This document shows positions 15,970 through 24,477 of a stretch of DNA of 64,000 bases, in pieces. Below the pieces are notes generated by a model. It did not search any database and was not told the DNA's origin. It worked only from the letters and a program-made list of their open reading frames with translations. The DNA comes from Seongchinamella unica (lineage in GTDB: Bacteria; Pseudomonadota; Gammaproteobacteria; Pseudomonadales; Halieaceae): the NCBI RefSeq assembly GCF_004354085.1, contig NZ_SMSE01000002.1, forward strand, positions 1,017,392-1,081,391, written 5' to 3'. The position numbers and the translations under genes were made by a program. Numbering within the stretch: the first letter of the stretch is position 1; every line of letters begins with the position of its first letter.

Positions 15970-18909
15970 ATGAGAATGCCCCTACCCGAGGCGCACAGTG
16001 CCTTTGAAGCCGTGCGCCACGAGCGCATCGAGTCCCTGAACCTGGACGTACAGGAGTTCCGGCACCGGGAGACCGGCGCGGTGCACTATCACCTGGCGGC
16101 GCAAAATAATGAAAATGTGTTTCTGGTCGCCCTGCGGACCGTGCCCGAGGACTCCACCGGTGTCGCGCACATACTGGAACACACCGCACTGTGCGGCTCC
16201 GAGCGCTTCCCGGTGCGCGACCCGTTCTTCATGATGTTGCGGCGCTCGCTGAACACGTTCATGAATGCCTTCACCAGTTCCGACTGGACCGCCTACCCCT
16301 TTGCCAGCCAGAACCGCAAGGACTTCAACAACCTGCTCGAAGTGTACCTGGACGCCGTGTTCTTCTCGCGGCTGGACCCACTGGACTTCGCCCAGGAGGG
16401 CCACCGGGTGGAATTCCGGGAGCCCGGCAACCCCGACAGCGACCTGGTTTTCAAGGGTGTGGTGTTCAATGAGATGAAGGGCGCCATGAGTTCCATCCCC
16501 AGTGTGTTGTGGGGAAAAATGTGCGAGCACCTGTTTCCCACCACCACCTACCATTACAACAGCGGCGGTGACCCGGAGCACATCCCGGATCTCAGCTATG
16601 ATGAACTCGTTGCCTTCTACCGCAGCCACTACCATCCCAGCAATGCCATTTTCATGACCTTTGGCGACATCAGTGCCGCTGAGCACCAGGCCGTGTTTGA
16701 GCAACGGGCGCTGCATCGCTTCCAGCGCCAGGACCTGCGTATCCAGGTCCCGCCGGAAACCCGCCTGGGCGCGCCTCTGCGGGTACAGGAAACATACGCC
16801 TTTGATGAATCCGGTGATCTGGCCAACAGAACCCACCTGGTCATGGGCTGGATGCTTGGCGAGAGCAGCAACCTGGAACAGATGCTCGAAGCGCAGCTGC
16901 TGTCCAGCGTGCTGTTGGAGAACAGCGCATCGCCCCTGCAGCATTTGCTGGAAACCACTGACCTGGGACAGGCCCCCTCTCCCCTGTGTGGCCTGGAAGA
17001 CTCCATGCGCGAACTGGTGTTCGTCTGTGGCCTGGAAGGCAGCGAGGCGGAGCACGCGGACGAGCTCGAAGCCAGGGTGCTGGCAGTGATTGCCGACGTG
17101 GCAGAAAACGGCATCAGCCAGGAGCGACTGCATGCAGTGCTGCACCAACTGGAACTGCACCAGCGCGAAGTCAGCGGTGACGGATATCCCTATGGACTTC
17201 ACCTGATACTGCAGGCGCTGGGCTGCGCCACCCACTACAGTGACCCGATAGCCGTACTCAATCTCGACCCGGTGATCGATTCCCTGCGCGAGAGGATAGA
17301 GGATCCGGACTACATCAAGCGCCTGGCCAGGGAACTGCTGCTGGACAACCCGCATCGGGTCACCCTGACGATGACGCCGGATCGCGAACTGTCGGCACAA
17401 AAGCTCGCCCGGGAAACCCGGCGCCTCGCGGACATCAAGGCCAGCATGAACGAGGCCGAAAAAGCAGCCACCATCAAACTGGCCACCGACCTCATCGCGC
17501 GGCAACAGCAGGTGGACGACGAAAGCGTGCTGCCCAAGGTCGAATTGAGTGACGTGCCGGCGACGGTGCCGGAACTGACCTACGAGGAATATGACGACGG
17601 GCCCCTGCACCTGACCACCTATAAACAGGGTACCAACGGGCTGGTCTACCAGCAGATGATAGCCCCCCTTCCCCAACTGGACGCAGACCAACAGGCGCTG
17701 CTGCCCCTGTACACCAGTTTTATGACCGAGCTCGGGGTAAACGAGGACAGTTACCTGGACACGCAGCACCGCCAGTCCGCCGAGGTGGGGTCTATCAACG
17801 CGTTTACCTCCATGCGCGGCAATGCCGAAAACGAACAGGAGGTCACCGCCAATTTCGTCCTGTCCTCCAAGGCACTGCAACGAAACTCAACCGAGCAGAC
17901 CCGGCTGATGGTGGACACCCTGCTGGGGGTGCGCTTTGACGAAATAGACCGCATGCGCGAGCTGGTCAGCCAGCAGCGGGCCCGGCGGGAACAGTCTGTC
18001 ACCGGCAACGGTCACGGACTGGCCATGGCGGCTGCCTGTGCCGGCATGAGCCCACTGGCGCGCCTCAATCATCAGGTATCGGGCCTGGCCGGGCTGCGCA
18101 GCCTGCGCCAGTTGGACTCGAGCCTGGCCGACAAGGGCGCGGCGCGGCAGTTCGCCGAGCGACTGGCGACGGTGCACGAGCAGGTTTGCACCATGCCCAG
18201 GCAGCTGCTGGCCATCGCCGAGTCGGAGGCACTGCCCGGGATTGTCGATACCGCCAGCCATATCTGGGGCCACGATCCCGCCAGCGGTGGTCACCGGTTC
18301 TCCCTGGAAGCGGTGCGGGAGCGGCGCAACGAATTCTGGACTGCCAATACCCAGGTCAATTTCTGCGCCCGGGCCTACCCCTCGGTGCCGGTACGACACC
18401 CCGATGCGGCAGCGCTTACCGTACTGGGCGGCTTCCTGCGCAATGGTTTCCTGCACCGGGCCATTCGCGAGCAGGGCGGCGCCTATGGCGGCGGCGCCTC
18501 CCAGGATTCCGGCGTCGCCGCCTTCCGCTTCTACTCCTACCGCGATCCCCGCCTGGCGGAAACCCTGGCAGATTTTGACGCGGCGGTCAGCTGGTTGTTA
18601 GAGGAACAACATGAGCCCCGGGCACTGGAAGAAAGCATCCTCGGCGTGATTGGCAGCCTGGACAAACCGAGTTCGCCGGCCGGTGAGGCCAAACAACACT
18701 TTCACAACCGCCTGTTCGGACGCACTCACGCCCAGCGAGAGGAGTTCCGCCAGCGCGTCCTGGATGTTTCGCTGGCCGACCTGCGCCGGGTTGCTGAAAC
18801 CTATCTGCGGCCCGAGCTTGCGAGCACTGCGGTGGTCAGTAACAGTGCCCAACTGGAAACCAGTGGTGAACTTGTCGAGGCACTGGGACTGCAGGTTGAA
18901 TCACTTTGA
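15970..18909 (+). CDS. M16 insulinase-family zinc metalloprotease (PreP-like)
   Basis: The 979-residue protein belongs to the M16C presequence-protease branch. The inverted zinc motif HILEH (about residues 63-67) is followed by TALCGSERFPVRDPFF, with the downstream glutamate in VVFNEMKGAMSS. The C-terminal half carries the Arg/Tyr-type substrate segment GGAYGGGASQDSG and an SLDKPSSPAG region. There is no signal peptide, so it is probably cytosolic. PreP-type enzymes degrade short unfolded peptides inside a closed chamber. The gene is monocistronic, followed by a terminator belonging to the opposite strand. Confidence 0.9.
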   Translation: MRMPLPEAHSAFEAVRHERIESLNLDVQEFRHRETGAVHYHLAAQNNENVFLVALRTVPEDSTGVAHILEHTALCGSERFPVRDPFFMMLRRSLNTFMNAFTSSDWTAYPFASQNRKDFNNLLEVYLDAVFFSRLDPLDFAQEGHRVEFREPGNPDSDLVFKGVVFNEMKGAMSSIPSVLWGKMCEHLFPTTTYHYNSGGDPEHIPDLSYDELVAFYRSHYHPSNAIFMTFGDISAAEHQAVFEQRALHRFQRQDLRIQVPPETRLGAPLRVQETYAFDESGDLANRTHLVMGWMLGESSNLEQMLEAQLLSSVLLENSASPLQHLLETTDLGQAPSPLCGLEDSMRELVFVCGLEGSEAEHADELEARVLAVIADVAENGISQERLHAVLHQLELHQREVSGDGYPYGLHLILQALGCATHYSDPIAVLNLDPVIDSLRERIEDPDYIKRLARELLLDNPHRVTLTMTPDRELSAQKLARETRRLADIKASMNEAEKAATIKLATDLIARQQQVDDESVLPKVELSDVPATVPELTYEEYDDGPLHLTTYKQGTNGLVYQQMIAPLPQLDADQQALLPLYTSFMTELGVNEDSYLDTQHRQSAEVGSINAFTSMRGNAENEQEVTANFVLSSKALQRNSTEQTRLMVDTLLGVRFDEIDRMRELVSQQRARREQSVTGNGHGLAMAAACAGMSPLARLNHQVSGLAGLRSLRQLDSSLADKGAARQFAERLATVHEQVCTMPRQLLAIAESEALPGIVDTASHIWGHDPASGGHRFSLEAVRERRNEFWTANTQVNFCARAYPSVPVRHPDAAALTVLGGFLRNGFLHRAIREQGGAYGGGASQDSGVAAFRFYSYRDPRLAETLADFDAAVSWLLEEQHEPRALEESILGVIGSLDKPSSPAGEAKQHFHNRLFGRTHAQREEFRQRVLDVSLADLRRVAETYLRPELASTAVVSNSAQLETSGELVEALGLQVESL

Positions 18910-18936
18910 CCTGCCCGGGTAGCGATAAACGGCCGA

Positions 18937-18963
18937 TAAAAAAGGACGGCATCGCTGCCGTCC
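18937..18963 (-). terminator. Rho-independent terminator of the Spy-like gene
   Basis: Read on the minus strand, GGACGGCA / TGCCGTCC (8-bp perfect arms, 4-nt loop) is followed by six T residues. It lies 23 bp past the stop of the Spy-like gene and would also face the M16 gene on the other strand. Confidence 0.85.
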
Positions 18964-18985
18964 AGTGCAGGGTTAGCGGATCACG

Positions 18986-19438
18986 CTAGCGCGGATGTTT
19001 TTCCCGTCGCTTTTCGGAGCGCTGCTCGCGGCGCTCCGCCAGCACTTCAAAATGCTCCTGCTGCGCCGGCTCCAGCTGCTGATAAACCTGCGCCTGGGCG
19101 CTGGCCATGCGATAGGCCATGCGGGAAGTGATAACGCCGAGCTCGTCGGCCAGTTGCTGCGCCTCGCCAGCATTGAAGTCCGTACGCATGGCTTTGAGCT
19201 GCCCGCGGATCTCGTTCATCCGTTCCCTCTCGGCGCCGCCCTCCTCGCGGACCTCGTTCAGCAGGGTTTCAATACCGGCCTGCTGGCCCTCACTCAGGTT
19301 CAGCGCCTCCGTCATATGCGACAACATACGGTCCATGTCGCGTTCATGGGACTGCCCCATGGACCACGCGCTCACTGACAACAGCAATACGCCCATGAGC
19401 ACGGTACCGGGTATCAATTTTGACAATGTCTGATTCAT
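18986..19438 (-). CDS. Spy/CpxP-type periplasmic chaperone-like protein
   Basis: The 150-residue protein has an N-terminal signal peptide (LLLSVSAWS) and an all-helical, charged mature part. It carries one LTxxQ-like motif (ALNLSEGQQAGIETLL) characteristic of the Spy/CpxP/ZraP family. The C-terminus is strongly basic (EQRSEKRREKHPR). Members either buffer unfolded periplasmic proteins or inhibit the CpxA sensor. The divergent CpxR/CpxA-type genes 145 bp away, with a CpxR-like box between, indicate the feedback inhibitor role is plausible (inference). Confidence 0.8.
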   Translation of the reverse strand: MNQTLSKLIPGTVLMGVLLLSVSAWSMGQSHERDMDRMLSHMTEALNLSEGQQAGIETLLNEVREEGGAERERMNEIRGQLKAMRTDFNAGEAQQLADELGVITSRMAYRMASAQAQVYQQLEPAQQEHFEVLAERREQRSEKRREKHPR

Positions 19439-19505
19439 TCAATGACTCCTTTGGTTTCGACGGCGCCGATCGCGGCGCCCTGGAAAACACTCTAGTCAAG
19501 ACGCC

Positions 19506-19542
19506 GGTAAAGCTCTTTACCAACCGGGTTAAGAATTGTTAA
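19506..19542. promoter_or_regulatory. CpxR-like operator and adjacent palindrome
   Basis: GTTAA-N5-GTTAA (19528-19542) matches the spacing of the CpxR box, GTAAA-N5-GTAAA. Directly beside it, GGTAAAG-CT-CTTTACC (19506-19521) is a perfect 7-bp palindrome. Both lie between the divergent Spy-like and response-regulator genes, the place where autoregulation would act. Confidence 0.5.
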
Positions 19543-19583
19543 CAGCGGGTGACAAATGGCAGGGGCTTCTACACACTGGGATC

Positions 19584-20279
19584 ATGCAAGAACGCGTATT
19601 GATCATTGATGACGACCTGGAACTGTGCGCCCTGCTCGGTGAGTACCTCCAGTTACAGGGTTTCGCCGTTGCCGCCATTCATGACGGCAGCGAGGCGATC
19701 CAGCACCTGAAAAATACGCGTTACGATGTACTGGTGCTGGATATCATGCTGCCGGGAACCATGGGCCTCGATGTCCTGCGCACCCTGCGACAATTTGATA
19801 AAACCCCGGTACTGATGCTCACCGCCAGAGGCGAGGATACTGATCGCATTGTCGGCCTGGAGCTTGGCGCCGATGACTACCTGCCCAAGCCCTGCAACCC
19901 CCGCGAGCTGGCGGCAAGATTGCGGGCGATATTACGCCGCGTGCAAAGCAGCGGCTCCGGGGCCGCTGCGGTGGAGCTTGAGGTCGGCGCCACCCGACTG
20001 AACAGCGCCAGCCGCACCGCCAGCCACCGGGGACAGGAGCTTGGCCTCACCAGCGCCGAGTTCAACATCCTGCAGGTGCTCATGCAGCACGCCGGAAAGG
20101 TCGTGGACAAGGACATCCTCAGCCGCAAGGCCCTGGACCGGCCACTCTCCGCCTACGACCGTAGCATCGACGTCCACATCAGCAAGGTTCGCCGCAAACT
20201 GGCCGCTGCCGGCGGCGATGACATCATTCTCAGCGTGCGAGGCCGCGGCTACCAGTTTGTCGCAGACAGGACCGCCTGA
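19584..20279 (+). CDS. cpxR: CpxR-type response regulator
   Basis: The 231-residue OmpR-family regulator has a receiver domain with IIDDDLE, phospho-acceptor Asp in LVLDIMLPG, LTARGED and the DDYLPKPC lysine. A winged-helix domain follows (TSAEFNILQVLMQHAGKVV, VHISKVRRKL, RGRGYQF). The ATG at 19584 starts the conserved VLIIDDD strand within a few residues. An upstream ATG at 19536 would add a non-conserved leader overlapping the operator. The assignment to CpxR rests on overall similarity and on the divergent Spy-like gene. The kinase gene begins 1 bp after its stop. Confidence 0.82.
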   Translation: MQERVLIIDDDLELCALLGEYLQLQGFAVAAIHDGSEAIQHLKNTRYDVLVLDIMLPGTMGLDVLRTLRQFDKTPVLMLTARGEDTDRIVGLELGADDYLPKPCNPRELAARLRAILRRVQSSGSGAAAVELEVGATRLNSASRTASHRGQELGLTSAEFNILQVLMQHAGKVVDKDILSRKALDRPLSAYDRSIDVHISKVRRKLAAAGGDDIILSVRGRGYQFVADRTA

Positions 20280-20280
20280 G

Positions 20281-21636
20281 GTGCGCGGCAGCCTGTTTGT
20301 CAAAACCTTCCTGGGCTTCTGGCTGGTGTCTGTGGCCATACTCGGCAGCTGGTTATTGATCAGCCGGTATATTGACTCACTGCCCCCGGCAGAACAGCAC
20401 CGGCCCTCCCATGGCCCGCCCGAGCGATTCGTGCTCAAGCTGATCTACGAGTTGCAGAATATCCCGCGCGCCCAGTTACCCGCGCTCATCAAGGAAGCCC
20501 GTGACGAGCACAATGTCCGGGTCTGGTTGCTTGACAGGCAGGGCAGCGACCTGGCCGGGGCCGATGTCCCGCCAGCGGTTCACGACCTGGCGCGCGAGCT
20601 GCAGGGACGCAAACGTCGCGCCTTTTCCCGCAGCCCCGACGGCCCCATGGTGGCGCACAAGGTCTTTCTGGAAGAGAGCGGCGTTACGCGCATGGTAATG
20701 CTCTTCCCCAAGCCCCGGCATCGGGTGCTCGGTGCCATCGTCGCCAATCACTGGCTGCGCCTGCTCATCGCGGCCCTCGTCAGTGGCCTGGTTTGCTATG
20801 CCCTGTCCCGACTGCTGACCAACCGCCTGCGAGAACTGCGCAGGGCATCCCGCCAACTTGCCCGGGGAGAGCTGCAGACCCGCATTCAGGTACGCGAACG
20901 CGGCGGGGACGAAACCGATGAACTTGCCAGGGATTTCAACACCATGGCGGAACAGCTGCAGCGGCGCATGCAGTCACAGCAACAACTGTTAAGCGATGTT
21001 TCCCACGAACTCCGCTCCCCGCTGGCGCGGATGCGCGTTGCCCTGGCCCTCGCCGAGGAAGCGCCGGACAAGCGCCCGGACTATCTCGACCGCATGGAAC
21101 AGGAAACCCTGCGGCTTGAAGAGCTGATCAGCCAGTTACTGTCCACCGAAGACGACACGCTGAAACTGGATACGCACATCGATCTTGTGGCCCTGCTGGA
21201 ACAGCTCTGCAGCGATGCCAGTTTCGAGGGTGCGGTGGTCGACAAAGCGGTGGCCTTCAGCAGCGAAACCGGCGTTGCTGTCATCGCCAGCAGCGGCGAC
21301 CTGCTGCACAAGAGTTTTGAGAATATTATTCGCAATGCCCTGCATCACACCGCCGAGGGCACAACCGTGAGGGTGACACTGGAACTCCGGGATGGGTGTT
21401 ACCGCGTCAGCGTGGAGGACGAGGGTCCCGGGGTGGACGAGGACGCACTGGAGCGCATCTTCGACGAATTTTATCGCCTGGACAGCGCCCGCAGTCGCAA
21501 GGATGGCGGCTTCGGGCTGGGTCTCGCCATCGCCAGGCGCGCCATACGCCGCCATGGTGGCGAACTGAGGGCAGAAAATTCAGCCCGCGGTTTGATTGTT
21601 CGGGCCACCCTGCCCGTGGATCAAGCCCCCGAGTAG
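20281..21636 (+). CDS. cpxA: CpxA-type sensor histidine kinase
   Basis: About 451 residues from a GTG start immediately after the regulator's TGA. The layout is a TM helix (about 10-30), a periplasmic loop of roughly 130 residues, a second TM helix (about 160-180) and a HAMP domain. The H-box LLSDVSHELRSPLARMR, N-box ENIIRNALHH, the EDEGPGVDEDAL ATP motif and DGGFGLGLAIARR follow. Together with the regulator it forms an envelope-stress type system. No other initiation codon gives the full first TM segment. Confidence 0.85.
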   Translation: MRGSLFVKTFLGFWLVSVAILGSWLLISRYIDSLPPAEQHRPSHGPPERFVLKLIYELQNIPRAQLPALIKEARDEHNVRVWLLDRQGSDLAGADVPPAVHDLARELQGRKRRAFSRSPDGPMVAHKVFLEESGVTRMVMLFPKPRHRVLGAIVANHWLRLLIAALVSGLVCYALSRLLTNRLRELRRASRQLARGELQTRIQVRERGGDETDELARDFNTMAEQLQRRMQSQQQLLSDVSHELRSPLARMRVALALAEEAPDKRPDYLDRMEQETLRLEELISQLLSTEDDTLKLDTHIDLVALLEQLCSDASFEGAVVDKAVAFSSETGVAVIASSGDLLHKSFENIIRNALHHTAEGTTVRVTLELRDGCYRVSVEDEGPGVDEDALERIFDEFYRLDSARSRKDGGFGLGLAIARRAIRRHGGELRAENSARGLIVRATLPVDQAPE

Positions 21637-21691
21637 TTCCCAGGGGTGAGCCCGGTGCTAGAATAGCCGCTCTATCAGGAGTAGGGACACT

Positions 21692-22516
21692 ATGCTCGAT
21701 ATCAAACCAATGGCGGGCGCCCTGGGCGCTGAAATCTACGGACTGGACCTGGGCCAGGCGCTGGGCGAAAGCGACTTCCTGCGCATCCGCAAGCTACTCA
21801 ACGAATACCAGGTGATTTTTTTCCGGGACCAGGCGATCAACCCGGCCAATATGAAAGCGCTGGCCCTGTCTTTCGGCCCGGTGCAGACACACCCGGCATA
21901 CGAGACCGTGGTCGGTTTCCCGGAGATTACCATCCTGGAAAGCACCGCCGAAAAGCCGACCAAGATCGAAGCCTGGCACACGGACATGACATTCCGGCCA
22001 CACCCGCCCATGGCAACCATGCTGAAGTCGGATATTGTCCCGGACCGCGGTGGCGACACCCTGTGGTCAAGTATGACCGTCGCCTACGACGCCCTGTCTT
22101 TCCATATGCAACGGTTTCTCGAGGAGTTAACCGCGGTGCATGACTTTTCCTGGGGGTTCAAGGAGAGCCTCGCCGAACCCGGCGGCAAGGAGCGACTGGC
22201 AGACGCGGTGGCGGCCAATCCACCGGTGCGGCACCCGGTGATCCGTACCCACCCGGAAACGGGCAAAAAGGCCATTTTTGTCAACTCCCTGTTTACCACC
22301 CACATCGAGGGACTGCGACGGGAGGAGAGCGACGCCCTACTGGCATTCCTGTTCCGCCACGTCACCACCGATGAATTCACCTGCCGTTTCCGGTGGCGCC
22401 CGGGAAGCCTCGCTATCTGGGACAACCGCTGTACCCAGCACAAGCCGGTTAACGACTATTTCCCGGCACACCGCCGCATGGAGCGCATCACCATCGACGG
22501 CGACAAGCCCTATTAG
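21692..22516 (+). CDS. TauD/TfdA-family Fe(II)/2-oxoglutarate dioxygenase
   Basis: The 274-residue enzyme carries the HxD iron ligands in EAWHTDMTF. The distal histidine is in DNRCTQHKPVNDY, and a conserved arginine in RRMERITI binds 2-oxoglutarate. An AGALGAEIYGLDL start and RDQAINP are also typical. Family members hydroxylate taurine, alkyl sulfates, 2,4-D and similar carboxylates. The substrate cannot be inferred. It is convergent with the acyl-CoA dehydrogenase gene 17 bp downstream, and a GGAG RBS precedes the start. Confidence 0.88.
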   Translation: MLDIKPMAGALGAEIYGLDLGQALGESDFLRIRKLLNEYQVIFFRDQAINPANMKALALSFGPVQTHPAYETVVGFPEITILESTAEKPTKIEAWHTDMTFRPHPPMATMLKSDIVPDRGGDTLWSSMTVAYDALSFHMQRFLEELTAVHDFSWGFKESLAEPGGKERLADAVAANPPVRHPVIRTHPETGKKAIFVNSLFTTHIEGLRREESDALLAFLFRHVTTDEFTCRFRWRPGSLAIWDNRCTQHKPVNDYFPAHRRMERITIDGDKPY

Positions 22517-22533
22517 GGGCGGCGGCTCGAGAG

Positions 22534-23679
22534 CTAGACTTCCAGGGCACGAAAGCCCAGCGAATCATCCGCCGCCAGCAACTGCCCCAGTTTTTCCAAC
22601 TGCTGGCTGCCGTTGCCGAGGGTGTAGCTGAGCTGTTTGGCCAGCAGGTAGAAGCGGTGTATCGGGTATTCCACGTCCGCGCCCATTCCCCCGTGCAGGT
22701 GCTGGGCCGTGCAAACCACCCGGTGCGCGGCGTCGCAGGCCCACCACTTTGCCGCCCGCACTTCCGCACGGGCGTCCCTGCCATTGCTGAGTCGCCACAG
22801 GGCCAGCCAGTAGGTCGTGCGAATCGCTTCCACGTCGATGTAGCTGTCGGCCATGCGCATGGCCAGGGCCTGGAAGCTGCCCAGCGGCACGCCAAACTGC
22901 TTGCGCTCACTGACATAGGCCGCGGTGCGCTTCATGGCTTCTTCCGTTACCCCCACCTGCTGGGCGCACTGCGCGACGTTGGCCCGCTGCTCCAGCCAGT
23001 CGAGAATGTGCTCTCCCTGGCCGGCCTGCCCCAGCAGCGCATCCTTATCGAGCTTCACCCCGACCAGTGACAGGTGGGCGGCCCGCTGACCCGAAATACC
23101 AATCTCCACCGGCGTCAGCGATACGCCGTCGGCAGCCGTGGGCACAATGAATACGCTGGTCTGTCCGTCCAGTTCTGCCGGTACCAGGATGTAGTCGGCC
23201 ACGGCGCCGTCGGGCACCGCGGCCTTGACCCCATCGAGCACCCAGCCTTGATCGCCAGCGCTGGCAGTGACCGTCGTCCTTACCGCGCTGTTCATTCCCA
23301 GGTCGGCCACCGCTGCACTGAGCTTCACCTCGCCGGCGGACATGCTGGCCAAAAGCTGCTGTTGATCTGCCGTGCCGAATTCAGCCAGCGGCAGGCCGCC
23401 GAGTACCAGGCTGGAAAACAGCGGTACCGGCGCAACGCGCCTGCCCTGCTCTTCCAGCACCAGGCACAGTTCGGTAAATCCCAGGCCACTACCGCCTGCC
23501 GTTTCGGGAACCGCGATACCCAGCAATCCCTGCTCAGCCAACGTTGTCCAGAGCTGCTCGTCGTAGGCATGGTCTCCCCGGGAGAATGTCAGCATAAACT
23601 CGTCGGTCGCCCGGTCAGTGAATATCTGGTAAGCCAGCTCACGAATCGCGTTCTGGTCGTCGCTAAATTTGAAGTCCAT
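22534..23679 (-). CDS. Acyl-CoA dehydrogenase-like subunit (ChsE-type partner)
   Basis: This 381-residue protein has acyl-CoA dehydrogenase N-terminal, middle and C-terminal domains: FSDDQNAIRELAYQIF, AVPETAGGSGLGFTELCLVLEEQG and QHLHGGMGADVEYPIHRFYLLAKQL. The middle domain lacks the usual TEP.AGSD pattern, and the C-terminus lacks the Glu-Gly-Thr catalytic signature. In steroid-degrading actinobacteria and proteobacteria, such divergent subunits form alpha2beta2 heteromers with a second subunit (ChsE1/ChsE2 style). A plausible partner lies at 24478-25650 across the TetR gene. It follows the tetR gene by 30 bp on the same strand, so it is probably co-transcribed. Confidence 0.82.
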   Translation of the reverse strand: MDFKFSDDQNAIRELAYQIFTDRATDEFMLTFSRGDHAYDEQLWTTLAEQGLLGIAVPETAGGSGLGFTELCLVLEEQGRRVAPVPLFSSLVLGGLPLAEFGTADQQQLLASMSAGEVKLSAAVADLGMNSAVRTTVTASAGDQGWVLDGVKAAVPDGAVADYILVPAELDGQTSVFIVPTAADGVSLTPVEIGISGQRAAHLSLVGVKLDKDALLGQAGQGEHILDWLEQRANVAQCAQQVGVTEEAMKRTAAYVSERKQFGVPLGSFQALAMRMADSYIDVEAIRTTYWLALWRLSNGRDARAEVRAAKWWACDAAHRVVCTAQHLHGGMGADVEYPIHRFYLLAKQLSYTLGNGSQQLEKLGQLLAADDSLGFRALEV

Positions 23680-23709
23680 GACGTTATGCCTCTGTCAACG
23701 CCTCGCCGG

Positions 23710-24408
23710 TCACCTTGCCATGGCTGCGAGGTTGCGTGTGTAATGAAGCTGCTTCTCCTCGGGATGTTCGAGAAACAGGGCGCGATAAAACATGGTGGAC
23801 ATCAGTTCTGCGAACTGCTCCACCGTCAGCTTTGCAGCGAGTAACGGCTCGCTGCGGTTAATGAAATATTCCCGTATCAGGCCCTCACCGATTCCGGCCA
23901 GGGAATACACCACCATCAGTGCCTGATGACGCTTGAAGTGCACGTCCCGGAACAGGACCGGCATCAGGTCCACCAGCCACATCAGCTGGCTGCGGTAGTT
24001 TTCCCGCAGCATGGCCCCGAACTCGGGATCCTCATCTGCCAGCTGCAACAGGCAGCGCATGATGCCTGGTCGCCTGGCATAACTGCGCACGATCACCAGG
24101 TTGTGGGCGTATATCCGGCTGTACCAGTCCCCGGGCTGGACGTCTTTCTCGATTTCCGCGGGGTCCTGGTTTGCCCGGGAAAACTCGGTCAACACCTCGA
24201 CGGTCAACGACTTCAGGTCGTTGAAATAGTGATAGAACAGCCCCTGGGCCATCCCCGCCTCGCGGGTCACATCCGCGATGCGCATCCTGTGGTAGCCATC
24301 CCGCTCCAGCACGGTCAGTGCCGCGTCCTTGAGCCGGGCACGCGCTTTCTCACCCTTGGCACTGAGGGGCTTCATTGCGCTGGTCTTTGTCGCTGTCGAT
24401 CTGGCCAT
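23710..24408 (-). CDS. TetR-family repressor of the catabolic cluster
   Basis: The 232-residue regulator has an N-terminal TetR helix-turn-helix (RLKDAALTVLERDGY, then RIADVTREAGMAQGLFYHYF) and a ligand-binding helical domain. The ATG at 24408 has no upstream Shine-Dalgarno. A TATTTT -10 box ends only 7 bp ahead of it, so the mRNA may be leaderless. It heads the tetR-dehydrogenase transcript. It diverges from the dehydrogenase/MaoC operon across a palindromic operator, which makes it the obvious repressor of both. The likely effector is an acyl-CoA (inference). Confidence 0.85.
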   Translation of the reverse strand: MARSTATKTSAMKPLSAKGEKARARLKDAALTVLERDGYHRMRIADVTREAGMAQGLFYHYFNDLKSLTVEVLTEFSRANQDPAEIEKDVQPGDWYSRIYAHNLVIVRSYARRPGIMRCLLQLADEDPEFGAMLRENYRSQLMWLVDLMPVLFRDVHFKRHQALMVVYSLAGIGEGLIREYFINRSEPLLAAKLTVEQFAELMSTMFYRALFLEHPEEKQLHYTRNLAAMAR

Positions 24409-24414
24409 GACAAT

Positions 24415-24449
24415 AAAATAGTTGAATTTGAATTCAATTTCAATAATAT
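24415..24449. promoter_or_regulatory. Divergent promoters overlapping a 22-bp palindromic operator
   Basis: 24422-24443 is a 22-bp palindrome with centre GAATTC and outer arms TTGAA/TTCAA; a single symmetric position pair is mismatched. On the plus strand TTGAAT (24422-24427) and TAATAT (24444-24449) are spaced 16 bp. On the minus strand TTGAAA (24438-24443) and TATTTT (24415-24420) are spaced 17 bp. Both -35 boxes sit in the palindrome, so one bound repressor would block both directions. Confidence 0.72.
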
Positions 24450-24477
24450 TATGCAGTCTCGACACGAGGAAACTGCC

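Noticed and set aside
15982..17880. 632-codon minus-strand frame opposite the M16 protease gene
   Set aside because: Lies wholly inside a conserved gene and reads as random protein. Its length comes from GC-rich codons.
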